A stretch of 64,000 bases of DNA from Lycium barbarum (GCF_019175385.1 NC_083341.1:93460321-93524320); one strand, 5' to 3'. Positions 1 through 11,299 are shown, counted from the first letter of the stretch. Notes: generated by a model not told the origin, from the letters alone. Program-made: numbers and translations.

Positions 1-414
1 AGTCCGAATGAGGATCTGGAAACATTGCGAATAGATATATTGTGATTGCACTTTTGCGATGAGACACAATAAGGGAATGTTATGTATCAAAGGCATAAGG
101 AGGGGATCCAAATAAAAATCTAAGAAATATGGTGAAGGAAAATATTGTAAGTGTACCTCTGTAACAGCGCAACAACGATAAGGAAGTGGTATGCATAAGA
201 AAGTAAGAAAGGGCCTAAGGGCTATTGTACAGGGTCAGTAGAGTTCCATAAGGATACAAAATTATTTGTTATATTTGATTGGATACTTTGATGAAATAAC
301 TCGTGGTACAACGATCAGGGTGAGTAATGAAACGTCGACAAGGGAAATTTTCGTAAATCACTGAAGCCTTAGTGGAAGTGGTCTAATTCTAATCAAGATT
401 CTGTCTTCTATACT

Positions 415-719
415 TCTGCGCCTCTGACTGTACTTCTGCACCTTTGACTTTGATGAGGCTCTGTCTATGATGCCTCTGTACTTCTGGATCTGATTACGTT
501 TCTGTCTGATATGCCTCTGTACGTTCGACTCTGATTACGAATTTGTCTGATACATCTCTGTACATCTGATTTTGATCACGGAACGTCTGACATACTTCCA
601 TACGTCTGACTTTGACTACGAATCTGTCCGCCATAGTTCAGTACATCTGACTCTGATTATGGATCTATCCGGTATGCTTCTGTGCGTCTGACCCTAGTTA
701 TGAATCTGTTCGATATGAC
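415..719 (+). repeat. degenerate tandem repeat, period about 41 bp
   Basis: About seven diverged units follow the consensus: CTCTGTAC, a short spacer, CTGACTCTGATTACG, then AATCTGTCTGATATG. Unit length is close to 41 bp, counted by eye. The units differ by many substitutions, so the array is old. It lies just upstream of the polypurine tract of the element. No coding potential is evident. Confidence 0.65.
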
Positions 720-861
720 ATGGGATTATGATAACGTTGTAAGTAACCGAGAAATGTGACAAGGGGTGAAAGATGTTGATGGTAATTGTAACATTGAAAA
801 GAATTTTGAAGGAGAGAAAGGAACCTCCCCGAAATATGATGAAACTTTATAAGGACAGTCG

Positions 862-897
862 AACATTCGAGGACGAATGTTTTAAAGGGGGGGAGGA
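862..897 (+). promoter_or_regulatory. perfect hairpin plus polypurine tract before LTR
   Basis: Positions 862-869 (AACATTCG) and 874-881 (CGAATGTT) form a perfect 8-bp stem around a 4-nt loop. A purine run, AAAGGGGGGGAGGA (884-897), follows immediately before the LTR start TGTTATATCC at 898. The purine run is the expected primer for plus-strand DNA synthesis. The same hairpin and tract recur at 35058-35094 in the complete element, with one stem mismatch there. Confidence 0.75.
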
Positions 898-3083
898 TGT
901 TATATCCTGTATTTTCGAACGTCAGATTATTTGTAAGTCGAGGTGGGGCCCACACGTCAAGATTTTTTTTTTTTGGGACATGTGACAAGTTATATGAATC
1001 GCATATGTAAAGTTAAACACAACTCGTGAAGGGCCCTGGGGCCAAATCAAAGTGGAAGCCCTCCAAACGGATATTTTTAAGAAAACGTTTTCGGATGACC
1101 TGAGTTGGAGGGGCAAAATAAGCATTATAAGTTTGGAATTTTGGAAAACGCCCAGAAATAAAAGTTGTAGATAATTGAAATAGCTTTCCAACGGTAGGTC
1201 GTGGGCCTATAGGTGACATCGGTACAAGGTGATATGGACGTTTTAAGGTTGAAAGGTCAGTGGGCTAGGCCCAACTCGTGACCAACCGAGGTGGCCCAAA
1301 ACAAAAATGAAAAACAAAATATTAGGCCCAATGTTTAAGGGGTGGCCGGCCAAGTGAGGCCCAACCCATGGTTTAATTAAATTTCCATGTGCTAATTAAT
1401 ATAAGAGCCTTGGATGAGTCATAAAGCATAGAGGTTTCAAGAAAACTTGAGAGAAAGAAAAGAAAGAACAAGGAGAAAACTCCATGGCCATTTCGGCCAA
1501 GATGGGGGAATTTTCCCCCCATGAAATATTGTTCTAAAAATTATTTTCTTGTTGTATACCCACTAATTCAAGGGTCCTCTACAACTTGGTGTAATTATTT
1601 TGGAAGATAGAACCCTTGGTTCATCAAATGCACACCTTGGTCAAGTGAAGAAGTAAGCAGAAAAAGGTAAGAATTAATCCCTTTTTATGTGGTATGAAGG
1701 GTTTATTTATGCTGTAGTATGTAGAAATGGTTAGAATTCATGAAAGTATGGAAGTTTGTATGGTGTTTATATGTGTGTAAGTAGCCGTGTGCATGTGAAT
1801 ATTGTATAGCCAAAATGAGTTAATTTTATGTTGTATTTTAGTTGTGGTTATGGTGAAAATTATATTGGGAATGAAAGTTGAATGAATTTTGGTTGAAGTT
1901 GGAATGTAGAAGATTATGTCACTTTAGAATGATTTTGTGATATTATGGAAATGAAGTCGTTAAGATGTGAATTATGATTATGGTTGATGAAATTGGAAGA
2001 TGGAAATATGTTAGGGATAGGTAGGTTGAATATTAGAAGTTTTGGATGAATTATGACTTTGGTGGAAAGTTTGTATATTTTGTATACCTTGTGAATATTT
2101 TGTGGAAACGATATGAAATATTTCCAAATTGTATTGTAATGATCTTGATTAGTAAATGAATATGAGAAGGTTGATATTGACTTGAAAGTGTAAAGTTGGT
2201 TTGGAAGTTGTTGCATTATTTGAAAAAGAAGACAATTTATGTTAGAATGCATTTCTAATGGATTGTTGATATTGTTGGCATTGTTGATTGGGTTGGTTGT
2301 TGCTATTTGAGCCGAGTTGAATCTCGGGGATGTTGTATGTTTAGGGGAGATGCTGCCCAAATTTCCGTACACAAGTATTGGCAAAAATTGAACCTTTAGG
2401 CCCTATGATTAATATTTTGTAAACATGACCAAATGCAGATTTCGGACGAAACGGGATTTGAATTTGGAAAGGCGTAAGGAGCGAATAAGGTATGTAAAGC
2501 CTACCCCTTCATTCTTAGGCATGTTCTGAACATAATAGGCTCGGCCGCGAGCCCTAAATACGACTCCGTTCCTCGGAATTCGAGATGGAAATCCGCTCCA
2601 ATTCCTTCAGTAAGATTGAATCCATTTCCTTATAACTTGTCTTCAAAGTGAGCTTTAAGTATGCAATTTTCCTAAACGGAGTCGGAATACTTCCAAATGA
2701 TTATGGACGACCTCATAAGGTCTACTATCTGTAATTTACGTACGCCTCCTCGGGTTGGTCCGAGGTGGGCCCACAAGGCCCGATACTTTCTGTATAACTT
2801 TAACTACTTTGTTTCTGTCCGATTTTCTCAGACAACATCTGGATTAACATTCTAATCATGATACGACTATATTTTTCTATGAATCTTACAAAATGATTTT
2901 GACATCTGAAAGTCTTATTCTGGTAATAATCTGTCGTGCCTTCCCAAGTGATATATAGGCGCGTATTATAAATACTGTCCGGATACTTTGATTCGACCTG
3001 CCATTTGGCCTATTTCAGTTCCATTGAGTCTGTATGATGATCTGTATGTATGTGGTTTCTCATTAATCTGTTGAGTTTGGTAT
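898..3083 (+). mobile_element. truncated LTR, Tekay-like family B
   Basis: The LTR begins TGTTATATCC right after a polypurine tract, so it is a 3' LTR in plus orientation. The same start, on the minus strand, bounds the complete solo LTR at 21805-25155, which shows this family's LTR is about 3.35 kb long. Here only about 2.2 kb remains. The sequence stops without a CA terminus where Athila-like integrase coding sequence begins near 3084. A TATA-like stretch (AATATAAG) lies near 1398, about 500 bp from the LTR start. No coding sequence is present. Confidence 0.7.
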
Positions 3084-3362
3084 CATGCCTATGAGAGTGC
3101 GAGTTTGTATAAAGAAAAGATGAAACATTATCATGATGTCAAACTTCTAAAGAGAGATTTTCAACCGGGTGATTCGGTGTTGCTATCCAATTCAAGGTTG
3201 AAGCTCTTTCCTGGCAAGTTGAAATCCAAGTGGTCCGGCCCTTTTACTTTGGTGAGTGTGTCACCCTATGGTTCAATGGAGTTAAAGTCCGACGATGGGA
3301 CTCGTACTTTTAGGGTGAATGCCCATCGGGTAAAGCACTACCATTGTGGCACCGGACCTTAA
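3084..3362 (+). pseudogene. integrase C-terminal fragment, Athila-like
   Basis: The frame reads from about 3084 to the stop at 3360. It shows the tail of a retrotransposon integrase: a YKEKMK..HD segment, then a basic PGDSVLL..SRLKLFPGKLKSKWSGPF block that corresponds to the GPF/Y module, then a strand-rich end with FRVNAHRVKHY. Such tails bind DNA and help position integration. The catalytic core is absent because the segment begins at the junction with a foreign LTR. The first clear residues of homology are AYESAS near 3087-3104. A stop codon lies upstream in frame near 3072, so no longer protein is encoded. Confidence 0.7.
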
Positions 3363-3539
3363 CACCAAAAGTGGTATTACGTCGTGCCGCGACATTAAAT
3401 TGTGCGCTTCTTAGGAGGCAACCCATGTTCATTTTCGCAATATGTTTTTCCATTTCATTGATTTTTGTTGTTGTGTTGTTTTGATGTTTGTTGATATGTC
3501 AAGGAACCTAAGTGTTGAACCCAGAAATTGCCAGGAAAG

Positions 3540-3800
3540 CAGATACACAGCGCATTCGACAGACTATCGATCTGTTCAACGAGCCGTCGAATACACCGTC
3601 AGAGTAGACCACCTGAAAGATTCATCACTAGAAATAATGGTAGTTTGACGACAAGTTTGACGCTCCGTCGAACAGATCGACGGTCATTTCGACGGGGTGC
3701 TCTTCTCTATTTTTCATTTATATATAAAATAAAAGGGGGGGACGTTTTCACTCGACGGAGCGTCGAACCAATCGACGCTCTGTCCTTTTGAAGCGTCGAT
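3540..3800. repeat. cluster of TCGACG/CGTCGA dyads
   Basis: Several imperfect palindromes of the form TCGACG-N3-CGTCGA are packed here, for example TCGACGGAGCGTCGA at 3752-3766. The 19-mer ACTCGACGGAGCGTCGAAC occurs here and again in this element's LTR near 8841-8859. The same motif class appears at 4535-4800 and in Tekay LTRs at 27570-27830 and 35215-35410. Confidence 0.65.
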
Positions 3801-3827
3801 TCGGGTGAGTAGTATTATAACCCCGCA

Positions 3828-3915
3828 TCATCTCTCTCTCTCTCCCCATTCACTTCTTTTTAAATTCTCTCACTCTCTCTCTCTCTCTCTCTCTACCTCT
3901 CCCTCTCCCTCTCCC
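3828..3915 (+). repeat. CT-rich microsatellite tract
   Basis: Two runs of (CT)n separated by a short pyrimidine-rich spacer, followed by CCCTCT repeats. It lies inside the transcribed leader of the Athila-like element. Simple sequence; no function assigned. Confidence 0.8.
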
Positions 3916-4078
3916 ATAACCGTTACCCACGTCCCCCTCTCTTCACCACCCCACAACCACCGTTCCCCTCCTGCCCCATTATTCTGTCCCTCTGTGTGTG
4001 TGTCACCCTAGTAGTGATTATTCGTGTGTTTGTTTTCCTTCCTTACGGGATGAAATCAAATCTTCTTTCCATTTTAAG

Positions 4079-4897
4079 GTATGTAAGTTCGGGGATTGTT
4101 TGCTCCCTTATTCTTGCTAGTTGTTTGCTCGCATTCCATGGCCTGTTTTGATTATTTTTCTTGCCTTCCAATTGCTCTATGTTTTTCTATTATTTCGCCT
4201 GGGATGCTCAATTTTTTTGCTGGGGGTGGTTTGTTTTTGGATGTTGAATCACTAGTTTTTAGCCGAGTCGGAGGGCATTACGACAAACACACCTCATTCA
4301 TGAGATTGTTGTTGTTTTGCCCACCACCTGTTTGATGAAATGCCAAAGTGTGGCATTATGTGTAAAGATGGCTTAGAGGGCATTACGACCACAGATTTGT
4401 TTTGCCCGCCAATTGTTTCCCCTATTCTAACCCAAGCCAACGTGGGGTGAAGTCTGAGTAACCCCAAACTACGTGAAGATTTGCACCACGGCCAAAGGAT
4501 TGTACTGAATTTGTTAGTAGCAGCCTGCGAAATAAATCGACGCTCAGTTCGACAGTCCATCGATTCATTCGACGGACCGTCCTTCTCAATGTCGAATAAG
4601 CCCTCTCAGAAGTCGTAACCAAAACCAACTCGACGGTGGACTTGAAGACCCGTCGAGTTAATCGACGGGGCGTCTTTCCCACCGTCTTTAAGTTGAAAAT
4701 TCTAGTGGCTAACAAGAGATCGACGGCTGGTCGATCGATTCGACTAACACTTCGACGCTCCGTCGATTTGTTCGACGACTCTTGTAGCATATCGACGGAC
4801 CGCTGGAAGCTTTAACATTATCACATGTTTTGCACTTTTTTCTGGTTTTGTTATATTTCTATGGTTGTCTCAACAACGAAGGGTCTTTTTTTCGCAG
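4079..4897 (+). other. candidate intron upstream of the extra ORF
   Basis: A strong donor-like site, AAG followed by GTATGTAAG, occurs with GT at 4079-4080. A pyrimidine-rich acceptor, CTTTTTTTCGCAG, ends at 4897. The first ATG of the extra ORF follows three bases later at 4900. Athila-type downstream ORFs are thought to be expressed from spliced RNA, which makes this pair of sites plausible. Only the sequence signals are seen; splicing is inferred. Confidence 0.45.
4535..4800. repeat. second cluster of TCGACG/CGTCGA dyads
   Basis: At least eight copies of CGTCGA or TCGACG occur in under 270 bp. The stretch 4568-4600 matches 27694-27726 of the Tekay LTR at about 29 of 33 positions by eye, so this is sequence homology rather than shared composition. 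It lies inside the candidate intron. Confidence 0.65.
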
Positions 4898-4899
4898 AT

Positions 4900-6984
4900 A
4901 TGCCTCCAAAGAATCCAGTCAAGCGGGGTGGTGGTCCTAGAAAAGGCCGAGGTCGGGGACAAACAACCCTTACTCGTAGGGATGAACCCTTCGACTCTGA
5001 ACGTCAAGCAGTGGTCCCAAAGACTAGATTGAGGGCACAGGCCACCACTCCCCGAGCAGCATCACCCACCCCACTCTCCTCCCAGTCTGCAGAGGGGGCT
5101 TCATTCTCCACATCCGCTAGTGCTAGCAAGGCAGCAACAGAGCAACCAGCCGCTCCTGAGTGAAATTCAGATGAGGAACAAGAGCGACTGCGGCTGCAAA
5201 AGATGGAGGTAGCTGCAATCCGATTCCCCTATGAGGGGTGCCAAAAGTACTATATAAAGGGGGCGACTACAGTAAGCGGGGGTAATCCAAGGAGGAATAT
5301 TCAAGAAGAACAACAAATCAGTATGAGCGGCTTAGAGAGCTACTCTCGGATCACTGATCTCATCCAGCACTATCATCTTGAGGCATTCACACAGCCTCCA
5401 GGGGATTATTGCCCAACCATGGTTTGGGAATTCTATGCTACCTACAGAGTGATACTAGAGCGGCGGCACAAGAACAAGAGTGCTTTGAAAGCCGCCCCTC
5501 CATTAGACACAATGTATGTTCGGGGTGTCCATGTTGATATCTCAGCCCGCACAATCAATAGGTTTTATTTTGGTGATGACTTCGTGGCACCGATCACAGT
5601 GGAATATGATGATAAGTTTGACCGAAGAGCTGAGCAATTTGTGAGGGAATGGTTTGCAACGGTAATGGCTAGAGGGCCGGCGGATAAGGCCCTATGGGAG
5701 AAAAACATGGCTGCCAAAATACATAAGGCGGATATCAACTTGGAAGCTAAATTTTGGTGGAATTTCGTCATCTATCGGGTTCTGCCCACGGGAGCAGATA
5801 ACATAGTCACACTGGACAGAGCATTAGTTGTGGCTGCCATGCTATCCAGGTACCCAATAAACTTGGGTGAATTGATCAGTAGAGCCATTCGGGCACGCGT
5901 ACCACAGGAGGCGACAGCCTTCATATTCCCGTGCCTTATCATAAAGTTGTGTAGGTTGACCCAGGTGAGGCAAATTGATACATTCGCAGTCACTCTCCCC
6001 ACAAAAAAGGTGTGTGACATCACACGGAGTAAGGATGAGACCCTCCGTACATCTCAGGCCACTAGTACTTCATTGCTAGATCTCATGGATGAGCAGACTG
6101 AGCATGTTATAGATTCAGTACCACAGGGCACAGTTGATATGGGCACAGAGGGACTGTCTACAGTAGAGGATTCCACACCATCTGTAGCTGATGCTACCCC
6201 TTCTTCAGAGGCACCACCTCGTCCTGCTTTCCCATCTGCATCTCCTATTCTTCCGTCAACTGCAGCATCGGCCTCCGAGGATCTCTTTGTCCTTAACAGA
6301 GCCAACTTCAGAGATTTTTCCATCAACGCAGAGTGTGCTGATCGGTAGGTGACCCAGATATTACAGCAGTTGGGTAGGTTTGTCCGGAAAGAGATTGCAC
6401 CAGAGTTGGAGCCTCTTCAGGAGGATATGGAGAGGCATCACGCTAGGGTAAATGCGCGACTTGACTGTTTAGAGATGTGGATACTCACTATTGAGAAGAA
6501 GAGTAAGAGTGGTACTTCGGGAGATTTGAAGACCGAGATTGACCAGCTTAGAGCTGAGATTAAGGCCCTTCGAACAAGAGAGCAGGTTATTGTGGATGAC
6601 CCAACACAATCTGCACCAGTCGCCAGTATTTCAGATTTGAGCAGAGTAGTTGACTTGGTGACTGAGGATGAGCCTAGGGAAAGTCGCAAGAGAAAGAGGC
6701 CTGACACATTGGCTGATGATGAGGATGAGGGGGAGGATAATGAGGATGAGGACCCCGAGCTTCAGGAGGGTATTCAGCGATCGCACCTGGACACGAGGTT
6801 CACCGGAGCATCTTGCAACACTAGTGCTATCCCAGCACCAGTCAGGCCGATTACGATAGCTCCTCAGGACCTGCAGCCACAGGGCCAGTCACCTCTACCT
6901 CTTGAGTCCACTGATCCAGTAGTAGCTAGGGTTCCTATTCGCATTGCTGCGGAGAAGACACCTCAGCAGCAACAGCAGGATTAG
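4900..6984 (+). pseudogene. Athila-like extra ORF with two in-frame stops
   Basis: One reading frame of about 695 codons runs from ATG 4900 to the stop at 6982, broken only by TGA at 5161 and TAG at 6346. The start is chosen because it follows the acceptor-like CAG at 4897. The N-terminus is basic and rich in Pro, Gly and Arg (MPPKNPVKRGGG). Residues encoded at about 5200-6050 resemble the domain databases call a putative plant transposon protein, often found downstream of pol in Athila/Tat elements. The region around 6349-6600 is a likely coiled coil. An acidic tract (DEDEGEDNEDEDPE) and a Gln-rich end follow. No signal peptide or membrane segment is apparent, so an envelope role is not supported. 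Function is unknown. Confidence 0.7.
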
Positions 6985-7788
6985 AGCATCTCAGGTCGGC
7001 CCCTCCACCATGGGGTGATGGTATGATTTTTGATGCATTGGGGACAATGCATCCTCTTTTTGCTAAGAGTGGGGTAACATGATGTATCTTGTAGTGTATA
7101 TATGTGTTAACGCTTGTTTAAAGTAATTGCGACTTTCATGGTTGTTGCATTCTGAACTTATGGCATGAATTTTGAATGAAAAAAGGATATTTGTGAACTT
7201 GAAAATGGATTGATTTGAAATTGACCCCTCCGAAAGTTTATTGCGTATCGTAAGTTGTAATGAAATCACATGTATGGTTCTTTTTGTGACATCATAGATA
7301 TTAGAGTGTGTATGAGTTGAGTGTTCAAATCCTTATGCCATTGTGCGTGTGAGAACTTCTTGTGTTCATTGTTAACATATGTGGATCTAGAACTTGCCTG
7401 GTAGGTTGTGCTATATTTCTTAGGATAGTTGGTTGTGAAGTGATCATAGGATTTGCTTGTAAATAGTCATGTTAACCTTAAAAAGCCCAAAACCCGTTCT
7501 ATATAAATATCACTAGTTCCCATGTTGAGCCTTTGACTTTTGTTTTCTCGATTAGCCGTAGCAAATCTTTTCCCCGCTTCATGAATTCATTCCATCATTG
7601 CACCCGTTCCCTCCTTGACACTACTACAGAAAAGAGGTAAATCGCCTAAGCTGGGGGTGGTATATGTGTGAAGTAGAGGCCAAGAGCCTAAAACTGGGGG
7701 TGTGTGAGTTGCATAGTCAAGAACTGGATGTGATAGCGGATCAAATTTTAGAAAAGTGTTTAATAAAACAAAAATAATAATAATAATA

Positions 7789-7846
<58 letters not shown>

Positions 7847-8489
7847 TAATATTGTCTCATGAAAAGACTGTAAATTCTAGTAAGAACAAAATCACATCTT
7901 TGTCATGAGTTGAAGAATGAATAGAATGGGCATGAAAAGAAAGGTGAAAATCTGTAGTGTCGAGAAGGATGAGTCACTAATTCCCAAATGAGTATCCTTC
8001 CCGTCCCCGAGCCTACATTAAAACCCAAGAAAAAGTCCTATAGTGATCACAACTGAACCATCCGAAAGTGTTAGGCATTGAAATTAAAGGCAAGCATATG
8101 GTATCTGCACTTGTAAATCATGAACTTCTTTGTGAGCGCGAGTGGTTTCTATTCTCATCCATCCCTGTCCCGGTTCTTATCGTAAAATTGTGTGTGGGAC
8201 ATTCTCTAATCTAAGTGAGGGCATAATAGTGAATACTCGCACGCATAAATGCTTCTGATAATGTGATGTCATTGATTGAAGCGACATGGTCAATTCTAAT
8301 AAGTTATTATGAAAGAACCTTGTTTGGGAATGAGGAAAGACGGAGTTGATTTGAAAAATGCACATGCCGGTAGTGATGAGCAAGCCACATTGTAGTCACT
8401 TTTACTTTAGTTTTAGCATAGTTGTAGTTTTATTTTGTAGTTGTTTTGTCTGACTTGCTTGAGGATAAGCAAAGATCCTAAGCTGGGGG
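6985..8489 (+). other. 3' untranslated region of the Athila-like element
   Basis: No credible reading frame. The phrase CTGGGGGTG, which is also the core of the polypurine tract, occurs near 7648, 7696 and 8483, so decoy or duplicated tracts are present. A long AAT microsatellite is at 7772-7850. Confidence 0.5.
7772..7850 (+). repeat. (AAT)n microsatellite
   Basis: About 26 nearly perfect AAT units with one AGT and one AAC interruption. It lies in the 3' untranslated region of the Athila-like element. Confidence 0.9.
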
Positions 8490-8492
8490 TGT
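8478..8492 (+). promoter_or_regulatory. polypurine-type tract before the Athila-like 3' LTR
   Basis: CTAAGCTGGGGGTGT lies directly before TGATGTGC, the proposed LTR start. Its position fits the plus-strand primer site, although it is less purine-pure than in chromoviruses. An alternative LTR start is TGTTGATG at 8490. Confidence 0.5.
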
Positions 8493-8654
8493 TGATGTGC
8501 TGCGGATTTGTGGCACATTCGACGTCTTTTTACTGTGAATTTTGGTTGTTTTCAAGTAAGTCTGGTTCTTGTTAATATGTTTTTGTTGTGTTTTAGGAAA
8601 ACGATGGCCCAAAAGCAAAAACAAAGAACAAAGGAAAAATTGGCCATAAATGAA

Positions 8655-8960
8655 GAATCGACGTCCCGTTGATCAGCCGACGGGCCGTCCTTCGAAGCGT
8701 CGATAAGCATGATTTTCCAGTGATGACCTTAGTTGAAGATGACAAAGGACGGAGCCATCGACGAAGCGTCGAATTGATCGACGCTTCGTCATTTGTGTCG
8801 TCAGTCAAGATCTGTCAACAAGAAGAGAGAAAGACGAAATACTCGACGGAGCGTCGAACTGGTCGACAACACCATCGAATGGATCACATCGCTGAAGATA
8901 TAAAGGACGGAGGAATCGACGGATCATTGAACGATCGGCGGTCCGTCGATCTTGCTATCA
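8655..8960. repeat. CGTCGA dyad cluster in the Athila-like LTR
   Basis: Repeated dyads include TCGACGGAGCGTCGA at 8843-8857 and TCGACGAAGCGTCGA-type variants near 8757-8785. The cluster ends about 40 bp before the TATA-like box at 8998. Position suggests a U3 promoter-proximal array. Confidence 0.65.
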
Positions 8961-8997
8961 GGGGCAATTTAGTCAGTCGCTGCTGTGCATTTTTGGA

Positions 8998-9009
8998 GCC
9001 TATTTAAAG
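8998..9009 (+). promoter_or_regulatory. TATA-like box in the Athila-like LTR
   Basis: CCTATTTAAAG follows the dyad cluster and is the best TATA-like sequence in the LTR. It is a prediction from sequence only. Confidence 0.4.
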
Positions 9010-9263
9010 AACATTTTAGGTTATTTTTGGCAACCAGATTTTATTGTGCACGTGAACAAAGTTCCATTGGTGGGTGAGCATTGATTACTCCACTTTTGGA
9101 GCTTAGTGAATACAATAAGATTCCATTTTTCATCATCTTTATCACTCTTTGCAAGCTTTATGTCTCATTTATTGCTTACTAATTTTGAGACCATTATGTG
9201 TGAGTGGTTTCTTTAATCAAAGTTGTGGACCCAAATGATGGGTGTTATGTATTGGGTGTCTAA

Positions 9264-9268
<5 letters not shown>

Positions 9269-9294
<26 letters not shown>
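9269..9294 (+). repeat. (TA)n microsatellite
   Basis: Thirteen TA units inside the Athila-like LTR. Confidence 0.9.
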
Positions 9295-11278
9295 ATGGGT
9301 TGTGATGTGTTTTATTATTTCTCACATTCATTGTTAGTTAGTGGTTGCAAACACTTGCTTATCCACAAACCCTAGTTTATTTGGAAAGATGAACTAGGGT
9401 GTGAGTTCAAATAATATAACAAGGACTCGGGGCGCTAACCATCGTTTAATGAACTCACTTAGGGATAAGATGAGTTCTACTTGGTATATTTAATCGGCCT
9501 TACTTGCAACTTTTCTACATTTGGGAAAATCATGAATAGAAATACTTTCTAACTATTGGAAAATATTAAGAAGTGCATTAGAGATTAAGTGCATACAAAA
9601 CCACGACCCATTACAAATATATCATATTGATACCCATAGCATAACATTTAATCACAGCGGGGACACAACTTTGGTTCTTTTAATCCAAACAAATTCCAAA
9701 TACTTCAAAATAGCGAATACAAACCAATCCTCTCCTCTACACTATTCGGAATAAAATTAAAGTTTCTAGAGATTAGTTACATAAATAATTAGTACATTTT
9801 TCTCTCCATATTCCCTGTGGGATTCGACCCCAACCTTGTTTGGGTTACTATATTTGACAACGTCCGCTTACGCCACTAATAGGTGTAATTTGAGTGTATC
9901 AACCCGCGTCCGGGTAACCATCATATGCCGCCCACTAATGGTGTCATGCCCAGCCCTCTAGGCTCGGTGTAGTCGTAAGCAGCCCGCCTTAGCGGTGTCA
10001 TGCCTGGCCTTATAGGCTCGGTGTAATCATATGCAGCCCGCCTTAGCGGTGTCATGCCTGGCCATCTAGGCACGATGGAATCGTATCATCATGAACTCAT
10101 CATAACTCACCATCATCATATATTTGTCACAGAACATGCATTAGAGCATAAAGACAATCTATAACTATATCGAGGTGACATAAGGTCGAGAACCCCCGAT
10201 TACATTATGGAGTGATCATACTCACCATATCTCACCTTGAAGGAACTAACATTGTAAGGTGAGTGTAACACAACGAGCAACATTAAGGGATCGTAAATGG
10301 GGTCATTAGATTTGGAGAATCATCATATCATGGCTTTAGGATTCCTTAGACTCGAACTTATAATCATTATCATACTCGTAACATATCTTGTACCTTTATC
10401 ACATACGAAGCCCTTTATGAACATAGACTCATAATTTTCCGAAATGTAAGAAAGTCATGGAAAAGTCAGAGAATTCATGCCATAGAGTCATGCCTTAGAA
10501 AGAAGGGACTAGCCTTACATACCTTTTCGTTTAGCTACTCTATCGCTTGAACGTTCTCCTCCAATTCTCTCGTTTCTGCCTTTAAGAGAGTTTGTACTAA
10601 CATTAGATAATCAATAGCTTAAGCATACTTGACTAAAGCTATAGAAAATTTGGCAGCATTTCCTTTATTTATACCACTTTCTCCATATCATATATCAACT
10701 CCCAAACGTCTATAATAACATTCACAATATCATAAGCAATAATCTTCATTCACCAACATTATCCAAATTTCCCAATTTTACTTCAAACCACCCATAACCA
10801 AAGTCATAGCACACTATTACATTCACTCATACATATAATGTTTATCCCATGTTATTAATGTCATTTATAACATAATTAAAAGCACAACATATCAAGAATC
10901 ATGATTTATTCTAAGCTACTACTCAAAAATTTCACTATTCTCACATTCATGACCCATCCTCTACTTTCTTTCATAATCCAAGTCTTTCAACCTCTCAATA
11001 CCTTAGGCAACATGGAATGATCATAAACTAACCTTGGTTAGTGTGGGAATGAGCTTTGAGTGGAAACACATCACTTGACCAAAACCCTAGTTCCACTTCC
11101 AAAGAGATTTCTTGCCTTGGATGAACCCTAGTGAGTATCTTGCACTTCATTGTCTTGGTTTGATGAAGTTGATCATCAGTTTATCTTAAATTCTTGTGTT
11201 AGAGATTTGGAGAATATTATAGAGAGTTCTTGAGAGAAGGGGAATGAAAAATGAAATGAGATTAAAAGAACTTGTGTC

Positions 11279-11290
11279 CCCTTTTATTAA
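11279..11290 (-). promoter_or_regulatory. TATA-like box in family A LTR
   Basis: The minus strand reads TTAATAAAAGGGG just downstream of the dyad cluster at 11300-11460. The same relative arrangement occurs at 51584-51596 in the family A solo LTR. Confidence 0.4.
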
Positions 11291-11299
11291 CTTAAAATC

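Larger units (their letters stand above)
1..897 (+). mobile_element. 3' non-coding end of a Tekay-like Ty3/gypsy element
   Basis: This stretch has no long reading frame on either strand. It runs directly into a hairpin, a polypurine tract and an LTR start at 898, so it is read as the untranslated region between pol and the 3' LTR of a plus-strand chromovirus. The rest of the element lies outside the window to the left. A degenerate tandem repeat occupies 415-719. The family is inferred from the pre-PPT motif, which is shared with the Tekay element at 27458-39967. No pol sequence is visible here. Confidence 0.6.
3363..4899 (+). other. non-coding leader between integrase and extra ORF
   Basis: No ORF of substance lies here. 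The region holds two clusters of CGTCGA dyads (3540-3800 and 4535-4800), a pyrimidine-rich CT tract (3828-3915) and a candidate intron (4079-4897) that would bring the downstream ORF close to its transcript leader. Confidence 0.5.
3084..9901 (+). mobile_element. 3' half of an Athila-like Ty3/gypsy element
   Basis: The segment contains, in order, the integrase C-terminal end, a long non-coding leader, a large extra ORF, a 3' untranslated region, a polypurine tract and a 3' LTR ending at 9901. The 5' LTR, gag, protease, reverse transcriptase and most of integrase are missing, because the left edge joins another element's LTR near 3084. An extra ORF between pol and the 3' LTR, preceded by a splice-acceptor-like site, is a known feature of Athila and related Tat elements. 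The exact lineage rests on recognition of the integrase tail and needs a database comparison. Confidence 0.65.
8493..9901 (+). mobile_element. 3' LTR of the Athila-like element
   Basis: It starts TGATG after the polypurine tract and ends GTATCA at 9901, giving matching TGAT/ATCA termini and a length of about 1.4 kb. The right edge is sharp: an unrelated minus-strand LTR begins at 9902. The 5' LTR is not in the window, so the pair cannot be compared. It contains a CGTCGA dyad cluster (8655-8960), a TATA-like box near 9000 and a TA microsatellite. Confidence 0.6.

Noticed and set aside
1914..2384. 156-codon minus-strand frame
   Set aside because: AT-rich LTR sequence with low-complexity Asn/Ile composition; it lies antisense in a family B LTR and shows no family feature.
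4422..4790. 122-codon minus-strand frame rich in Arg and Ser
   Set aside because: It reads the CGTCGA dyad cluster, which is open on both strands because of its repeated hexamer; no family resemblance.
4900..6984. Envelope glycoprotein
   Set aside because: No signal peptide, no transmembrane helix and no Cys-rich surface domain are visible; the middle part fits a plant-transposon protein of unknown role instead.
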